A DNA stretch of 64,000 bases from Streptomyces sp. NBC_00576 (GCF_036345175.1 NZ_CP107780.1:744001-808000), one strand, 5' to 3'. Positions 31,527 to 40,645 are shown, numbered from the stretch's first letter. Notes: generated by a model from the letters alone, not told the origin. Translations and numbers: made by a program.

Positions 31527-32732
31527 ATGCGTCTGTACCTGCTCGCCCTCAACCCCACCGACTCCGTCACCGAGGGCTTCCTGCCCGCCGCCGCCCGTCT
31601 CGGCCTCGACGTCACTCTCCTCACCGACCAGCCCGACGCCCACCGGTCCGCGTATTCCGGGGCTTCCACGTATCCGGACGTCGAGATCCTGGAGTGCGAC
31701 GTCCGCGACTTCCGGGCCGTCGTCACCCGGATCTCCACGCATCACCGGCCCGACGCCGTCTTCAGCAACAGCGACCACCTCCAGACCCCGGCCGCCCTGG
31801 CCGCCGACTACTTCGGCCTGCCCGGCAAGGACTGGCGGGCCGCGCTGGCCTGCAAGGACAAGGCCGAGATGCGGCGCCGGCTCGCCGCCGCGGGCGTGGA
31901 CACGGTGTGGTCCGCCGAGCTGACGGAGTCCGGTGCGATCGAACCCGTCGCCCTCGCCGCGCCGTACCCGTGTGTCCTCAAGCCGCGCGAGGGCGTCGCC
32001 AGCGAGGACGTCGTCCTCGTCGCCAGTGCCCAGGAGTTGGAGACCCGCGCCAAGGAGATCTTCGCGCGACGCCCCGGTGCCGTCCTGGTCGTCGAGGAGT
32101 ATCTGCCCGGGGAGCTGTACACCCTGGAGACGCTCGGCGACGGGAACCTCCGGCACGTACTGGGCGGTTTCCACACCGAGTTGTCGGCGCCGCCGTACTT
32201 CATCGAGGAGCGGCTCGTTCTCGTCCCGGCGCATCCCGAGCCGGTCGTCGCACAGATACTGGCCCAACTGGACGCGCTGGGCGTCGGGTTCGGCGCATGC
32301 CACACCGAGTTCGTGGTGCACGAGGGGCGCGCCCGGATCATCGAGGTCAACTACCGTGCCATCGGTGACCAGGTCGACCTGCTGCTGGCCCGGCTCCTGC
32401 AGATCCCGCTCTTCGAGCACATCCTGCGCACCCACCTGGGCGAGCCGCTCCCGGCCGACCTGGGCGCCCGCGGCGACGGTGCGGCCCGTCTGGAGTACCC
32501 GTGCGCAGACCGCGCGGGCACACTGACCTCCGCTCCACCGGCCGCCGAACTCATCGTCGACGGCGTACATCTGACGTACCGCCCGCTGCGCGCGGTGGGT
32601 GAGCGGCACCAGCTGTACCGCACCAACCGCGACTACGTGGGCGTTCTGCGGGCCACCGGCACCGACCAGCCGACGGTCGACCGGGTGTCGGCACAGTTCC
32701 TGGCGGCCCGGCGCTGGGAGATCCAGCCGTGA
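31527..32732 (+). CDS. ATP-grasp ligase, PvsA-like (siderophore biosynthesis)
   Basis: A 401-residue ATP-grasp protein. The nucleotide-binding core shows PYPCVLKPREGVASEDVVLV, a VLVVEEYLPGELYTLETLG hinge, and the metal site region RARIIEVNYRAIGDQVDLL. In the vibrioferrin operon of Vibrio, pvsA encodes an ATP-grasp ligase that joins the alanine unit. The same gene order follows here, so an amino-acid ligase role is inferred. The ATG at 31527 begins the family-like MRLYLLALNP. It is the first gene of a five-gene operon and overlaps the next by 4 bp (GTGA). Confidence 0.85.
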   Translation: MRLYLLALNPTDSVTEGFLPAAARLGLDVTLLTDQPDAHRSAYSGASTYPDVEILECDVRDFRAVVTRISTHHRPDAVFSNSDHLQTPAALAADYFGLPGKDWRAALACKDKAEMRRRLAAAGVDTVWSAELTESGAIEPVALAAPYPCVLKPREGVASEDVVLVASAQELETRAKEIFARRPGAVLVVEEYLPGELYTLETLGDGNLRHVLGGFHTELSAPPYFIEERLVLVPAHPEPVVAQILAQLDALGVGFGACHTEFVVHEGRARIIEVNYRAIGDQVDLLLARLLQIPLFEHILRTHLGEPLPADLGARGDGAARLEYPCADRAGTLTSAPPAAELIVDGVHLTYRPLRAVGERHQLYRTNRDYVGVLRATGTDQPTVDRVSAQFLAARRWEIQP

Positions 32733-34510
32733 CCGCGACCGCTCCCGCCCCCGTGACGACCGACGCCGCCGAGGCCGAGCTGCTCACCCGCGTCCTCAGT
32801 GCCCTGCTCCGCGAGGACGTGGTCGGCCTGCGCACCCGCGGCACGCTCACGCACCGCCCGGACGGCGTCTGGCTGCGCCTGCCGGCCGACAGCGCCGACG
32901 CCCTGCTGCTGCCGCTCACCGAGGACGGCTTCCAGTGCGTGTACGCCGCCCGGCTGCCGCTGCTCGTGCGTGAGTGCGACGGGGCCGAGTTCACCTCGTA
33001 CGAGACCGTCCTCGCCGCGCTGCGCGCCCTGGCCGACCCAGTGGACCGCGACGGCTTCGACGCCTTCGCCGAGGAGTGCCGGCAGACCCTGGCCACCCTG
33101 CGGCTGCACGACGCCACACGCGACGAAACCGTCGAGCAGCTGACGGGCCGCCATGGCGCCGACCCGGCTCTCTGGACGGGCCTGCCGGCCTCCCTGGCCT
33201 ACGACACCCTCGCGGCCCGCGTCGACCATCCCGTGTATCCGACCGCACGCGGCCGATCCGGGCTGGCGGAGGAGCAACTGCGGGCGTACGCACCGGAGTT
33301 CCACCCCCGTTTTGCGCTGCGCTGGCTCGCCGTGCCCCGGGAGGCGGTGACCCTCACGGGTCCGCTGCCCGAGGGGTGGCCGACGCCCCAGATGCTCGGT
33401 ATGGAGGATCTGCACGGCACGCATCTTGCCCTGCCTGTGCACCCGTTGACCGTCGGTGCCCCGCTCGACGAGGCGTTGCGGGTCACCGGCCTCGCGGGAC
33501 GCGCCCGGCTCGCCGACCACGCGTACCTCGAAGTGGTGCCGACGCTGTCGATGCGTACCGTCGCGGTGGCCGCCGATCCCACCCTGCACCTCAAACTTCC
33601 GCTCGCCACCGCCACGTTGGGGCTGCGCAACCGGCGCTCCATCAAGCCGGGCACGCTGGTCGACGGCGCCGCCGGGCAGCGGCTGATCGAGCGGGTCATC
33701 GAGCGCGAGCCCCGCTTCCGGGACACCGTCCTGCACGCCGACGAGACCACGTACGCGCACGCCGGACACGAACTCCTCGCCGTCCTGTGCCGCCGTTACC
33801 CGGCCGGCCTCGACGACACGGCCGTCGTCCCGCTGGCCGCGCTGCTCGCCGAGGCGCCCGGCGGACGGCTGGTCGTCGACCGTCTCGCCGACCGCTTCCA
33901 CGACGGCGACCCGCTCGCCCTGCTGGACGCCTGCCTCACCCTCCTCTTCGACTGGCAGACCACCCTCTTCGCTCACGGCATCGCCCTGGAGTCGCACCAG
34001 CAGAACGTCTCGCTGGTCCTTGGGCCCGAACCGGGCCGGGTGCGGCTGCTGTTCAAGGACAACGACGGCCCGCGTATCAACACCGCGCGGCTCGCCGCCG
34101 TCCTGCCGGGGCCGTGGGGCTTCGACGACGAGCGGACCTACGGCACCGAGGACGGGCCGGTCGCCGACATGTTCGCCACCATCACCGTCCATCTGTGCGC
34201 GGGCGCTTACGCGTTCGGTCTCGCCCGGCGCGGCCGCGCCCCACTGCCCACACTGCTGGGGCTGGTCCGCGACCGGCTCGGCGAGGCCGTCGACCGGCTC
34301 GGCGGCACCCCCGCCGCCGTACTGCGCACCCGGATCCTCGACGCGCCGCACCTGCCCGTGAAGGCGATGGTCAGCGCCGGAACCCTGCTCAGCAAGGAGC
34401 GTTCGGGCGCCGCCGACATCAACAAGCACTACACCACCGGCCCCAACTACCTTCTCCACGCGGGAGAACAGGCCGGAGTTCACACCCGACACGCCGGGGA
34501 CGCCGTATGA
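32729..34510 (+). CDS. IucA/IucC-family NIS synthetase, PvsB-like
   Basis: A 593-residue NRPS-independent siderophore synthetase. It activates a carboxylate as an adenylate and couples it to an amine or alcohol. Family signatures seen are ALPVHPLTVG, a PTLSMRTVA stretch with LHLKLPLATATLGLRNRRSI, ALESHQQNVSLVLGP and LLFKDNDGPRINT. The C-terminal ferric-reductase-like region carries KAMVSAGTLLSKERSGAADI. GTG at 32729 overlaps the ATP-grasp stop, and the stop overlaps the MFS ATG. It is the second gene in the pvsABCDE order, so it probably makes the second condensation. Confidence 0.92.
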   Translation: MTATAPAPVTTDAAEAELLTRVLSALLREDVVGLRTRGTLTHRPDGVWLRLPADSADALLLPLTEDGFQCVYAARLPLLVRECDGAEFTSYETVLAALRALADPVDRDGFDAFAEECRQTLATLRLHDATRDETVEQLTGRHGADPALWTGLPASLAYDTLAARVDHPVYPTARGRSGLAEEQLRAYAPEFHPRFALRWLAVPREAVTLTGPLPEGWPTPQMLGMEDLHGTHLALPVHPLTVGAPLDEALRVTGLAGRARLADHAYLEVVPTLSMRTVAVAADPTLHLKLPLATATLGLRNRRSIKPGTLVDGAAGQRLIERVIEREPRFRDTVLHADETTYAHAGHELLAVLCRRYPAGLDDTAVVPLAALLAEAPGGRLVVDRLADRFHDGDPLALLDACLTLLFDWQTTLFAHGIALESHQQNVSLVLGPEPGRVRLLFKDNDGPRINTARLAAVLPGPWGFDDERTYGTEDGPVADMFATITVHLCAGAYAFGLARRGRAPLPTLLGLVRDRLGEAVDRLGGTPAAVLRTRILDAPHLPVKAMVSAGTLLSKERSGAADINKHYTTGPNYLLHAGEQAGVHTRHAGDAV

Positions 34511-35715
34511 GCGCCGAGACATGGCGCCTGCCGAGACGCTCCTCGTTCGGCCGCAGTCATGTGCACGCGGTGGCCGGCTGCTACTTCGTCGCGTCCTTCG
34601 CCGCCCTCGGCCTGCCCCCGTATCTCACCCAGATCCTCCCCGAGTTCGGCGACCACGCCGCGCGCTGGGCCGGGGTGCTGTACGTGGTCCCGACGGTGTT
34701 CGGCGCGCTCGGCGCCCCCCTCTGGGGCCGGCTCGCCGACCGCTTCGGCCGTAAACGGCTGCTGCTGCGCGCCCAGTTGGGCCTCGCTGTCGCCTTCCTG
34801 CTCGCCGGCTGGGCCGACTCGCTGGCCACATTCACCGTCGCGCTGATCCTCCAGGGCGTCCTCGGCGGCACCTTCGCCGCGTCCAACGGCTATCTGGGCG
34901 CCGCACTGGAGGGCCCCGCCCTGTCGAAGGCGCTCACCCTGATGCAGGGCAGTGCCCGGGCCGCGCTGGTCGTCGCGCCGATCGTCGTCGGCTCGCTGTC
35001 GGGCTGGCTGTCACCGCACCGCCAGTACGCGCTGCTGGCCGTACTCCCGCTGACCGCCGCCCTGTTGCTCGCCGCGCTGCCCGAACCGGGCGAGGAGCAG
35101 GCCGCCGAGTCCATACCCGAGACCACCGCGCCCGCGTCCGCGCCGGTGGTCTCCCTTCGCACCCTGTATGCCCTGGAGTTCGCGTTCGTGTTCTCCACCG
35201 TCATCTCCTTCCCCTATCTGATCTCCCTGGTCGAGGACCAACTGCCGGATACGTCGGCCACGTTGTCCGGTGTCCTCTTCGCCCTCCCCCACCTGGTCTA
35301 TCTGGTGTCGGCGCTGGCGGTGCACGCCGCCGTCCGGGACCGGCCCCGGACCGGGATGGTCCTCGGCTTCGCCTGTATCGCGCTCGGACTGGCGGGACAC
35401 GGCATCGCCGACTCGCTGACCACGCTGATCGCCGTACGACTGGTCCTCGGGGTGGGGCTCACGCTCGGCCTGGTCTCCCTGTCCGTGCTGGCCGCCGACT
35501 GCGCCAAGGGCCGCGCGCCCGGCGGGATGTTCGGGTCGCTGGAGTTCTTCTCCAAGGCCGGCGCGGTCGCCGCCGGTCTCGCCGCGGCGGCGGGCAGCGC
35601 CCGTTTCGGCCCGGCCGCGCCGGTGCTGACCGGCAGCGGAGCTGCCGCCCTCACCGTGCTTGCCTCCCTCTTCCTCCTCAACCCCCACTCGCACCGCGCC
35701 CGTTGGAGCCGTTGA
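34507..35715 (+). CDS. MFS transporter, PvsC-like siderophore exporter
   Basis: A 402-residue major facilitator with about twelve helices. The loop 2-3 motif is GRLADRFGRKRLLL, and QGSARAALVVAPIVVGSLSG is in helix 4-5. Placed between the two NIS synthetases with 4-bp and 1-bp overlaps, it most likely exports the finished apo-siderophore, as PvsC does in Vibrio. No substrate-specific residue can be read. ATG at 34507. Confidence 0.9.
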   Translation: MSAETWRLPRRSSFGRSHVHAVAGCYFVASFAALGLPPYLTQILPEFGDHAARWAGVLYVVPTVFGALGAPLWGRLADRFGRKRLLLRAQLGLAVAFLLAGWADSLATFTVALILQGVLGGTFAASNGYLGAALEGPALSKALTLMQGSARAALVVAPIVVGSLSGWLSPHRQYALLAVLPLTAALLLAALPEPGEEQAAESIPETTAPASAPVVSLRTLYALEFAFVFSTVISFPYLISLVEDQLPDTSATLSGVLFALPHLVYLVSALAVHAAVRDRPRTGMVLGFACIALGLAGHGIADSLTTLIAVRLVLGVGLTLGLVSLSVLAADCAKGRAPGGMFGSLEFFSKAGAVAAGLAAAAGSARFGPAAPVLTGSGAAALTVLASLFLLNPHSHRARWSR

Positions 35716-37463
35716 TGCCCTCGCTGACCGACTCGCCCGACACCACCGCCGTTTCCGCCGAACTCGCCACTGTCGAACTCCCCACCGCCGACGACGTGGT
35801 GACCCACACCCTCCTCAACTGCCTGCTGCGCGAGGTGTCGGGCCCGGAACGCCAGACCGTCGTCGACGTCGGCCACCTGCTGCTCCGCCTGCCCCGCCGC
35901 GGAGTTCTCCTACGGGTCAGCCTGCGCCGTACGTCACTCCTGGGCGCCCACCGCTTCACCGGCCCGGTGAGCGAGCAGGCCGGGGACGGCTGGGCGGTGG
36001 TGGACTGGCGGCGCCTGGCCGAGTACACGCGCGACGAGCTGTCCCTGCGGACCGGGGAACGCAACGACGAGTTCCTGGAGCAGATCGCCTCCAGCCACCA
36101 GGCCGTCACGGCCGCCCTGGCCTACGGGCGCCCCGCCGGACCGGTGGACGGTCACCTCGCCGCCTACCTCGCCTCCGAGCAGTCCCTGCTGTTCGGCCAC
36201 CGCTTCCACCCCACGCCCAAGGCCCGCACCGGCGACCCGCGAGCCTGGTCGGTCTACGCTCCGGAGACCGGGGCCGTCTTCCCACTGCGGCACCTCGCCG
36301 TACGCGCCCACCTGATCGCCGAGGAGTGCGCCGACCCCTGGGCCACCGCAGCGCTGGACGGTCAGCGCACGGACGTCCCCGACGGTTACCGGCTGCTGCC
36401 CACGCACCCCTGGCAGTACGACACCCTGCGCGAACACCCGCTGCTGCGGGCCGCGTTGGAGCGCGGCGACATCCTGGACCTCGGGCCGGGCGGGCGCCCC
36501 TTCGCGGCCACCGCGTCCGTGCGCACCCTGTACGACGGCGAGACGTTCCTCAAGTTCAGCCTGAACGTGCGGATCACCAACTGCCTGCGAAAGAACAGCA
36601 GTTACGAGCTGTCCGGCGCCGTCGCCCTCACCCGTGCCCTCGCCCCGGCCCTCACCGACCTCGCCGAGCGCTTCCCCGGCAGCGCGGTGCTCCGCGAGCC
36701 CGCCTACCGCACGCTCGCCCTGCCCGGCCCCGACGGCACCCCGGACCGCGACCTCTTCGAGGGCTTTGGCGTGATCGTCCGCGAGGGCCTGGCCCGACAC
36801 CTCGCACCGGGGGCAACTCCCCTGCTCGCGGCGGCGGTTGCCGACGAGTACCCGTCGAGCCCCGCGCACGTCTCCCGGCTGCTGACCGACGCGGACCCGG
36901 ACACGGCCCTCGACTGGTGGTCGGCGTACCTCGAACTGCTCGTCCCGCCCGTCCTGGCCGCCTACTTCGACCACGGGCTGGTCCTGGAACCGCATCTCCA
37001 GAACGTGCTGATCTGCGTGGGCGCTGACGGCCGCCCCCTCCAGGTGCTCTTCCGGGACCTGGAGGGCACCAAGCTGGTCCCCGAGCACCACACCGACACA
37101 CTCACCGGCGTACCGGCCGAGGTCGCGGGCCCGATGACGTACGACGCGCAGCGCGGCTGGGACCGGGTCGTCTACTGCCTGCTCGTCAACCACATCGCCG
37201 AACTCCTCGCCGCCCTGGCCGACCTGCACCCGGAGGCCGAGGCCGCGCTGTGGGCGCGGGTGCGCGACACGCTCCGGACGTACGCCGACCGTTCCGGCTG
37301 CCCGCCCCGGCTCGCCGCGCTGCTCGCGGGAGTTCCGCTGCCGGCGAAGGCCAACCTGCTCACCCGCTGGGAGCGCAAGGCGGACCGCGAGGCAGGATAC
37401 GTTCGGCTGCCGTCCCCGCTCGCCGAGGACATCCTGCGCGACACACCCCGGAGCACCCGATGA
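35715..37463 (+). CDS. IucA/IucC-family NIS synthetase, PvsD-like
   Basis: A 582-residue NIS synthetase. Motifs are ASEQSLLFGHRFHPTPKARTG (start of the core), LLPTHPWQYDTL, ASVRTLYDG with FLKFSLNVRITNCLRKN (nucleotide/substrate site), LEPHLQNVLICVG and VLFRDLEGTKLV. The paralogue at 32729 is clearly different in these motifs. The HPTPK and SVRTLY features are typical of citrate-activating type A enzymes, which fits PvsD, thought to join citrate and serine. The ATG at 35715 shares one base with the MFS stop (TGATG); TTG at 35703 is a weaker option. Confidence 0.92.
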   Translation: MPSLTDSPDTTAVSAELATVELPTADDVVTHTLLNCLLREVSGPERQTVVDVGHLLLRLPRRGVLLRVSLRRTSLLGAHRFTGPVSEQAGDGWAVVDWRRLAEYTRDELSLRTGERNDEFLEQIASSHQAVTAALAYGRPAGPVDGHLAAYLASEQSLLFGHRFHPTPKARTGDPRAWSVYAPETGAVFPLRHLAVRAHLIAEECADPWATAALDGQRTDVPDGYRLLPTHPWQYDTLREHPLLRAALERGDILDLGPGGRPFAATASVRTLYDGETFLKFSLNVRITNCLRKNSSYELSGAVALTRALAPALTDLAERFPGSAVLREPAYRTLALPGPDGTPDRDLFEGFGVIVREGLARHLAPGATPLLAAAVADEYPSSPAHVSRLLTDADPDTALDWWSAYLELLVPPVLAAYFDHGLVLEPHLQNVLICVGADGRPLQVLFRDLEGTKLVPEHHTDTLTGVPAEVAGPMTYDAQRGWDRVVYCLLVNHIAELLAALADLHPEAEAALWARVRDTLRTYADRSGCPPRLAALLAGVPLPAKANLLTRWERKADREAGYVRLPSPLAEDILRDTPRSTR

Positions 37464-38671
37464 CTCTCGCCGTGCGCGACCACGCGCTGTCCCTGCCCGC
37501 CAGCGAACTGCCTGCATACGTCTACGACTTGACGGAGCTGCGCAGTCATGCGGCGATGGTCCGGGCGGCGCTGCCCGAGCGGGTCGAGCTGTACTACGCG
37601 GCCAAGGCCAACCCGGAGCCGGAGATCCTGGCCGCGCTCTCACCGTACGTCGACGGCTACGAGGTCTCCTCCGGCGGCGAACTCGCCCATGTCGCCGACG
37701 CGGTACCGGGCCGGCCGCTGGCGTTCGGCGGGCCCGGCAAGACACCGGACGAGGTACTGAGCGCGCTGAAGCTGGGCGTCGACCGGTTCCACGTCGAGAG
37801 CGAGCACGAGCTGCGTATGCTCGCCGAGTTGACGCGCCAGGTCGGGCCCGGGCACCGGGCGGCGGTGCTGGTGCGCGTCAACATCCCGGTGTCCGACGGC
37901 TCGTTGGCCGGCAGCTCGCTGACGATGGGCGGCCGGCCGACCCCCTTCGGGCTCGACCCGGCCGGGGCCGCGCCGGTGCTGCGGGCGCTGACGGACGGGA
38001 CGTACCCGCAGCTCGAACTGCGCGGAGTCCACGCCCATCTGGCGAGCGGACTCGACGCCCGGGAGCAGCTGGCGGTGGCCGAGTCCGTGGTCACCTGGGC
38101 GGCAGGGCTCGGGGTGTGCCTCGCCGAGGTGAACGTCGGCGGCGGGATGGCCGTCGACTACGCGGCCCCGGCCGACCGCTTCGACTGGGCGGCGTTCGGC
38201 AGGGGCCTGGCGTGGCTGACCGAGGCGTACCCGGAACTGACCCTGCGCATCGAGCCGGGCCGGGCGCTGACCGCGTATTGCGGCTGGTACGCCACCGAGG
38301 TGCTGGATGTGAAGCGCAGCCACGGCGAGGAGTTCGCGGTCGTCCGGGGCGGCACCCACCATCTGCGCACCCCGGCGACGAAGGGCCACGACCAGCCCTG
38401 CACGGTGCTGCCGGTGGACACCTGGCCGTACCCGTGGCCACGCCCGGAGGCCGAGGACTCCCGGGTCACGCTGGCCGGCCAGCTGTGCACCCCGAAGGAC
38501 GTCCTGGCCCGGCGGGTCCCCGCGCCCGGACTGCGGGCGGGCGACCGGGTGCTGTTCTCGCTGGCGGGCGCCTACGCGTGGAACATCTCCCACCACGACT
38601 TCCTGATGCACCCGAGGCCCGGCTTCCACTTCCTGGGCACGGAGCCCGGGGCAGCGAACCAGCCGGGATAG
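37460..38671 (+). CDS. PLP-dependent type III decarboxylase, PvsE-like
   Basis: A 403-residue Orn/DAP/Arg-decarboxylase-fold enzyme. The PLP lysine is in ELYYAAKANPEPEIL, HAHLASGL binds near the cofactor, EVNVGGGMAVDY binds phosphate, and RIEPGRALTAYCG is the family's E-P-G-R motif. In the vibrioferrin pathway PvsE decarboxylates a citryl-serine intermediate to the ethanolamine amide/ester; the same substrate is likely but not proven here. ATG at 37460 overlaps the synthetase stop by 4 bp. It is the last gene of the operon; a terminator hairpin follows 19 bp downstream. Confidence 0.9.
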   Translation: MTLAVRDHALSLPASELPAYVYDLTELRSHAAMVRAALPERVELYYAAKANPEPEILAALSPYVDGYEVSSGGELAHVADAVPGRPLAFGGPGKTPDEVLSALKLGVDRFHVESEHELRMLAELTRQVGPGHRAAVLVRVNIPVSDGSLAGSSLTMGGRPTPFGLDPAGAAPVLRALTDGTYPQLELRGVHAHLASGLDAREQLAVAESVVTWAAGLGVCLAEVNVGGGMAVDYAAPADRFDWAAFGRGLAWLTEAYPELTLRIEPGRALTAYCGWYATEVLDVKRSHGEEFAVVRGGTHHLRTPATKGHDQPCTVLPVDTWPYPWPRPEAEDSRVTLAGQLCTPKDVLARRVPAPGLRAGDRVLFSLAGAYAWNISHHDFLMHPRPGFHFLGTEPGAANQPG

Positions 38672-38690
38672 CACACACGTACGACACGGG

Positions 38691-38723
38691 TGTGGGCCGC
38701 CCGGTCCGGCCGGGCGGCCCACA
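38691..38723. terminator. Bidirectional terminator after the siderophore operon
   Basis: TGTGGGCCGCCCGG (38691-38704) pairs with CCGGGCGGCCCACA (38710-38723) around a 5-nt loop. It lies between the convergent decarboxylase and small secreted protein genes. Confidence 0.85.
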
Positions 38724-38730
38724 TACCTCA

Positions 38731-38746
38731 GAACGTACGTACGTTC
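38731..38746. repeat. 16-bp palindrome GAACGTACGTACGTTC
   Basis: A perfect palindrome abuts the stop of the small secreted protein gene (38748). It could strengthen termination with the hairpin next to it, or be a protein site. No other copy was noticed in the window. Confidence 0.4.
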
Positions 38747-38747
38747 G

Positions 38748-39044
38748 TCAGGCCTCGATACCCGGCAGCAGGCCGGTCACGGGGGCGGCCAGGTCGGTCA
38801 CCTGGTGCAGCTGGTTGACGTCACTCAGACGGTTGAGCGAGCTCAGCTGGCTGGAGACCCGGGGCAGGTCGTCCTGGTACTGGGCGGGAATCTCGCTCAC
38901 GGCGAGCGAGTCGAGCTGGGCGATCGGGTTCAGCTTGCCCGCGTTCTGGTCGGCGGCGGGAGCCGCGCTCGCCAGCGGGGCGGCGAGGCCGGTGACGCCG
39001 ACGGCAAGACCAACGGCGGCGGCGATTCGTCGTGTTGAGATCAT
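38748..39044 (-). CDS. Small secreted protein
   Basis: A 98-residue protein with a Sec signal peptide: MISTRRIAAAVGLAVGVTGL, a hydrophobic core and ASAAPA cleavage at about residue 28. The mature part is about 70 residues, with no cysteine, aromatic-poor, and with heptad-like leucines in the last third (SSLNRLSDVNQLHQV). I know similar short secreted proteins only as uncharacterised streptomycete proteins; it lacks the hydrophobic patterning of chaplins. It stands alone between a terminator and a divergent SnoaL-like gene. Confidence 0.75.
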   Translation of the reverse strand: MISTRRIAAAVGLAVGVTGLAAPLASAAPAADQNAGKLNPIAQLDSLAVSEIPAQYQDDLPRVSSQLSSLNRLSDVNQLHQVTDLAAPVTGLLPGIEA

Positions 39045-39216
39045 GCAATCAGCAACGTCCGGCGCCCCGCACCGGACACGGGCACCCCGCCCCGCTCACT
39101 CGTCAGGCTCATCATCCGTCTGCGCTTGCCGAGGTTCCCAGGACGGAGGACGCTCGGGAGGAGAGGTCCCTCGCGGCCCGCGCCCGATCGGGCCGCGGCC
39201 CTCGGAGGAGGTCACC

Positions 39217-39591
39217 ATGGGCACCGCGGCAAACCCCGCATTCGACACCGAAGCACTGCGCCGGGGCATCGAAGGACAGGACGCGACGGCACTGCTGTCG
39301 CTCTACGCCGACGACGCCGAACTACGCGTCGTCGACCGCAACACCCAGCCCAGCCACCCGATGGTCAAGCACGGGCGCGACGAGATCGGCGCCATGCTCA
39401 ACGATGTGTACGGCAGGGACATGACCCACAAGCTGGAACAGGTCATCGTCCAGGGCGACCAGGTCGCCTACACCGAGTCCTGCGAGTACCCGGACGGAGT
39501 CCGTGTCCTGGCCAGCGCGATGCTGTCCCTGCGCGACGGCAAGATCGTCGACCAGACCGTGCTGCAGGCCTGGGACGAGGAGGGCGGGTGA
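39217..39591 (+). CDS. SnoaL-like / NTF2-fold protein
   Basis: A 124-residue single-domain cone-barrel protein. It opens with EALRRGIEGQDATALLSLYA, the helix of NTF2-like folds, then YADDAELRVVD, and ends with DGKIVDQTVLQAW. The ATG at 39217 follows GGAGGAG. Such proteins act as small isomerases, hydratases or ligand binders; here the role is unknown. It stands before the ZTP riboswitch-folD unit but is separate from it. Confidence 0.8.
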   Translation: MGTAANPAFDTEALRRGIEGQDATALLSLYADDAELRVVDRNTQPSHPMVKHGRDEIGAMLNDVYGRDMTHKLEQVIVQGDQVAYTESCEYPDGVRVLASAMLSLRDGKIVDQTVLQAWDEEGG

Positions 39592-39623
39592 GGCCCTCGG
39601 TGAGACTGAACTAGGCTGAACTC

Positions 39624-39726
39624 CGGGTCGTGACTGGCGCTGAGGTGGAGCACCACCGGGGAGCGGCCCGCGCGGAGGCCTGTGTTTCTCCGTGGACGCG
39701 GAGTGCGTGCCGTGCGCCTGGGCGAT
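39624..39726 (+). ncRNA. ZTP riboswitch (pfl motif) upstream of folD
   Basis: The two conserved blocks of the pfl/ZTP aptamer are present in order. GGGTCGTGACTGGCG (39625-39639) and GTGGA..CACCACCGGGGAGCG (39645-39665) form the first half, and GTGCGCCTGGGC (39712-39723) closes the pseudoknot. The linker between them is long and GC-rich. The folD ribosome site CAGGAG (39741-39746) and ATG (39752) lie just after it, so ZTP or ZMP binding would switch folD on when folate-dependent purine synthesis stalls. Confidence 0.88.
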
Positions 39727-39751
39727 GACGACTGTCAGCTCAGGAGTGCTC

Positions 39752-40645
39752 ATGTCCCAGGCCCGTCCGGCCCGTCTCATGGACGGCACCTCGCTCGCCC
39801 GACGTATCGTCGAGGACACCGCGAAGAAGGCCGCCGACCTCATCGACCGCACGGGCACGACGCCCTGTCTGGCGACGGTGCTGGTGGGGGCGGACCCCGC
39901 CTCCGTCACCTACGTCCGCATGAAGCAGAACCGCTGCCGCAAGGCCGGCATCGAGTCCCGCCATGTGGAGCTGCCCGCCGCCACGACCACCGGGGAACTG
40001 GTCGCCGCGCTGCGCGCCCTCTCGGACGACTCCGGTGTGCACGGCATTCTGCTCCAGCACCCGATGGGCGAGCACATCGACGAACGGGCAGCGTTCGAGG
40101 CGATCGCGCCCGAGAAGGACGTCGACGGCGTCACCTTCGCCTCCTTCGCGACGATGAGCTTCGGCCTGCCGGGCTTCGTTTCCTGCACTCCCGGCGGCAT
40201 CATGCGCCTCCTCGACGAGTACGAGGTCGACCCGTCCGGCAGGCGGGCCGTGGTGGTGGGCCGCAGCGCGATCCTCGGCAAGCCGGTCGGCATGCTGCTC
40301 CTGGGCCGCGACGCGACCGTCACGTACTGCCACTCACGGACGGCGGACCTGCCGTCCGCCGTCCGCGAGGCGGACATCGTGGTCGCCGCCGTTGGCCGGC
40401 CCCGGCTGATCCGGGGCGAGGACATCAAACCCGGCGCCGTCGTGATCGACGCCGGGTACAACCCCGGGAACATCGGCGACGTCGACTTCGACTCCGCCGT
40501 CGAACGGGCCGGGCTGATCACCCCGGTGCCGGGCGGCGTCGGTCCGATGACCATCGCGACGCTGCTGGAACAGACCGTCGACGCCGCCGCCCGGCAGCTC
40601 GGGCCGGGCCGGCGGATCAGGTCGGGGGACAGCTTCGGTGCCTGA
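39752..40645 (+). CDS. folD: Methylene-tetrahydrofolate dehydrogenase/cyclohydrolase
   Basis: A 297-residue bifunctional C1-folate enzyme, NADP-dependent. The catalytic lysine is in TYVRMKQNRC (YxxxK). GVHGILLQHPMG, PEKDVDGVTFASFA, FVSCTPGGIMRLL and VVVGRSAILGKPVGMLLL are recognised FolD segments. VDGVTFASFATMSFG departs from the VDGFHPxNxGxL of housekeeping FolD, so this looks like a divergent second FolD. The ATG at 39752 follows CAGGAG and lies after the riboswitch; upstream in-frame starts would fall inside the aptamer. Expression is probably controlled by the ZTP switch. Confidence 0.92.
   Translation: MSQARPARLMDGTSLARRIVEDTAKKAADLIDRTGTTPCLATVLVGADPASVTYVRMKQNRCRKAGIESRHVELPAATTTGELVAALRALSDDSGVHGILLQHPMGEHIDERAAFEAIAPEKDVDGVTFASFATMSFGLPGFVSCTPGGIMRLLDEYEVDPSGRRAVVVGRSAILGKPVGMLLLGRDATVTYCHSRTADLPSAVREADIVVAAVGRPRLIRGEDIKPGAVVIDAGYNPGNIGDVDFDSAVERAGLITPVPGGVGPMTIATLLEQTVDAAARQLGPGRRIRSGDSFGA

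Noticed and set aside
38748..39044. Chaplin or rodlin identity for the small secreted protein
   Set aside because: Lacks the hydrophobic, asparagine/glycine-rich chaplin pattern and has no cysteine pair.
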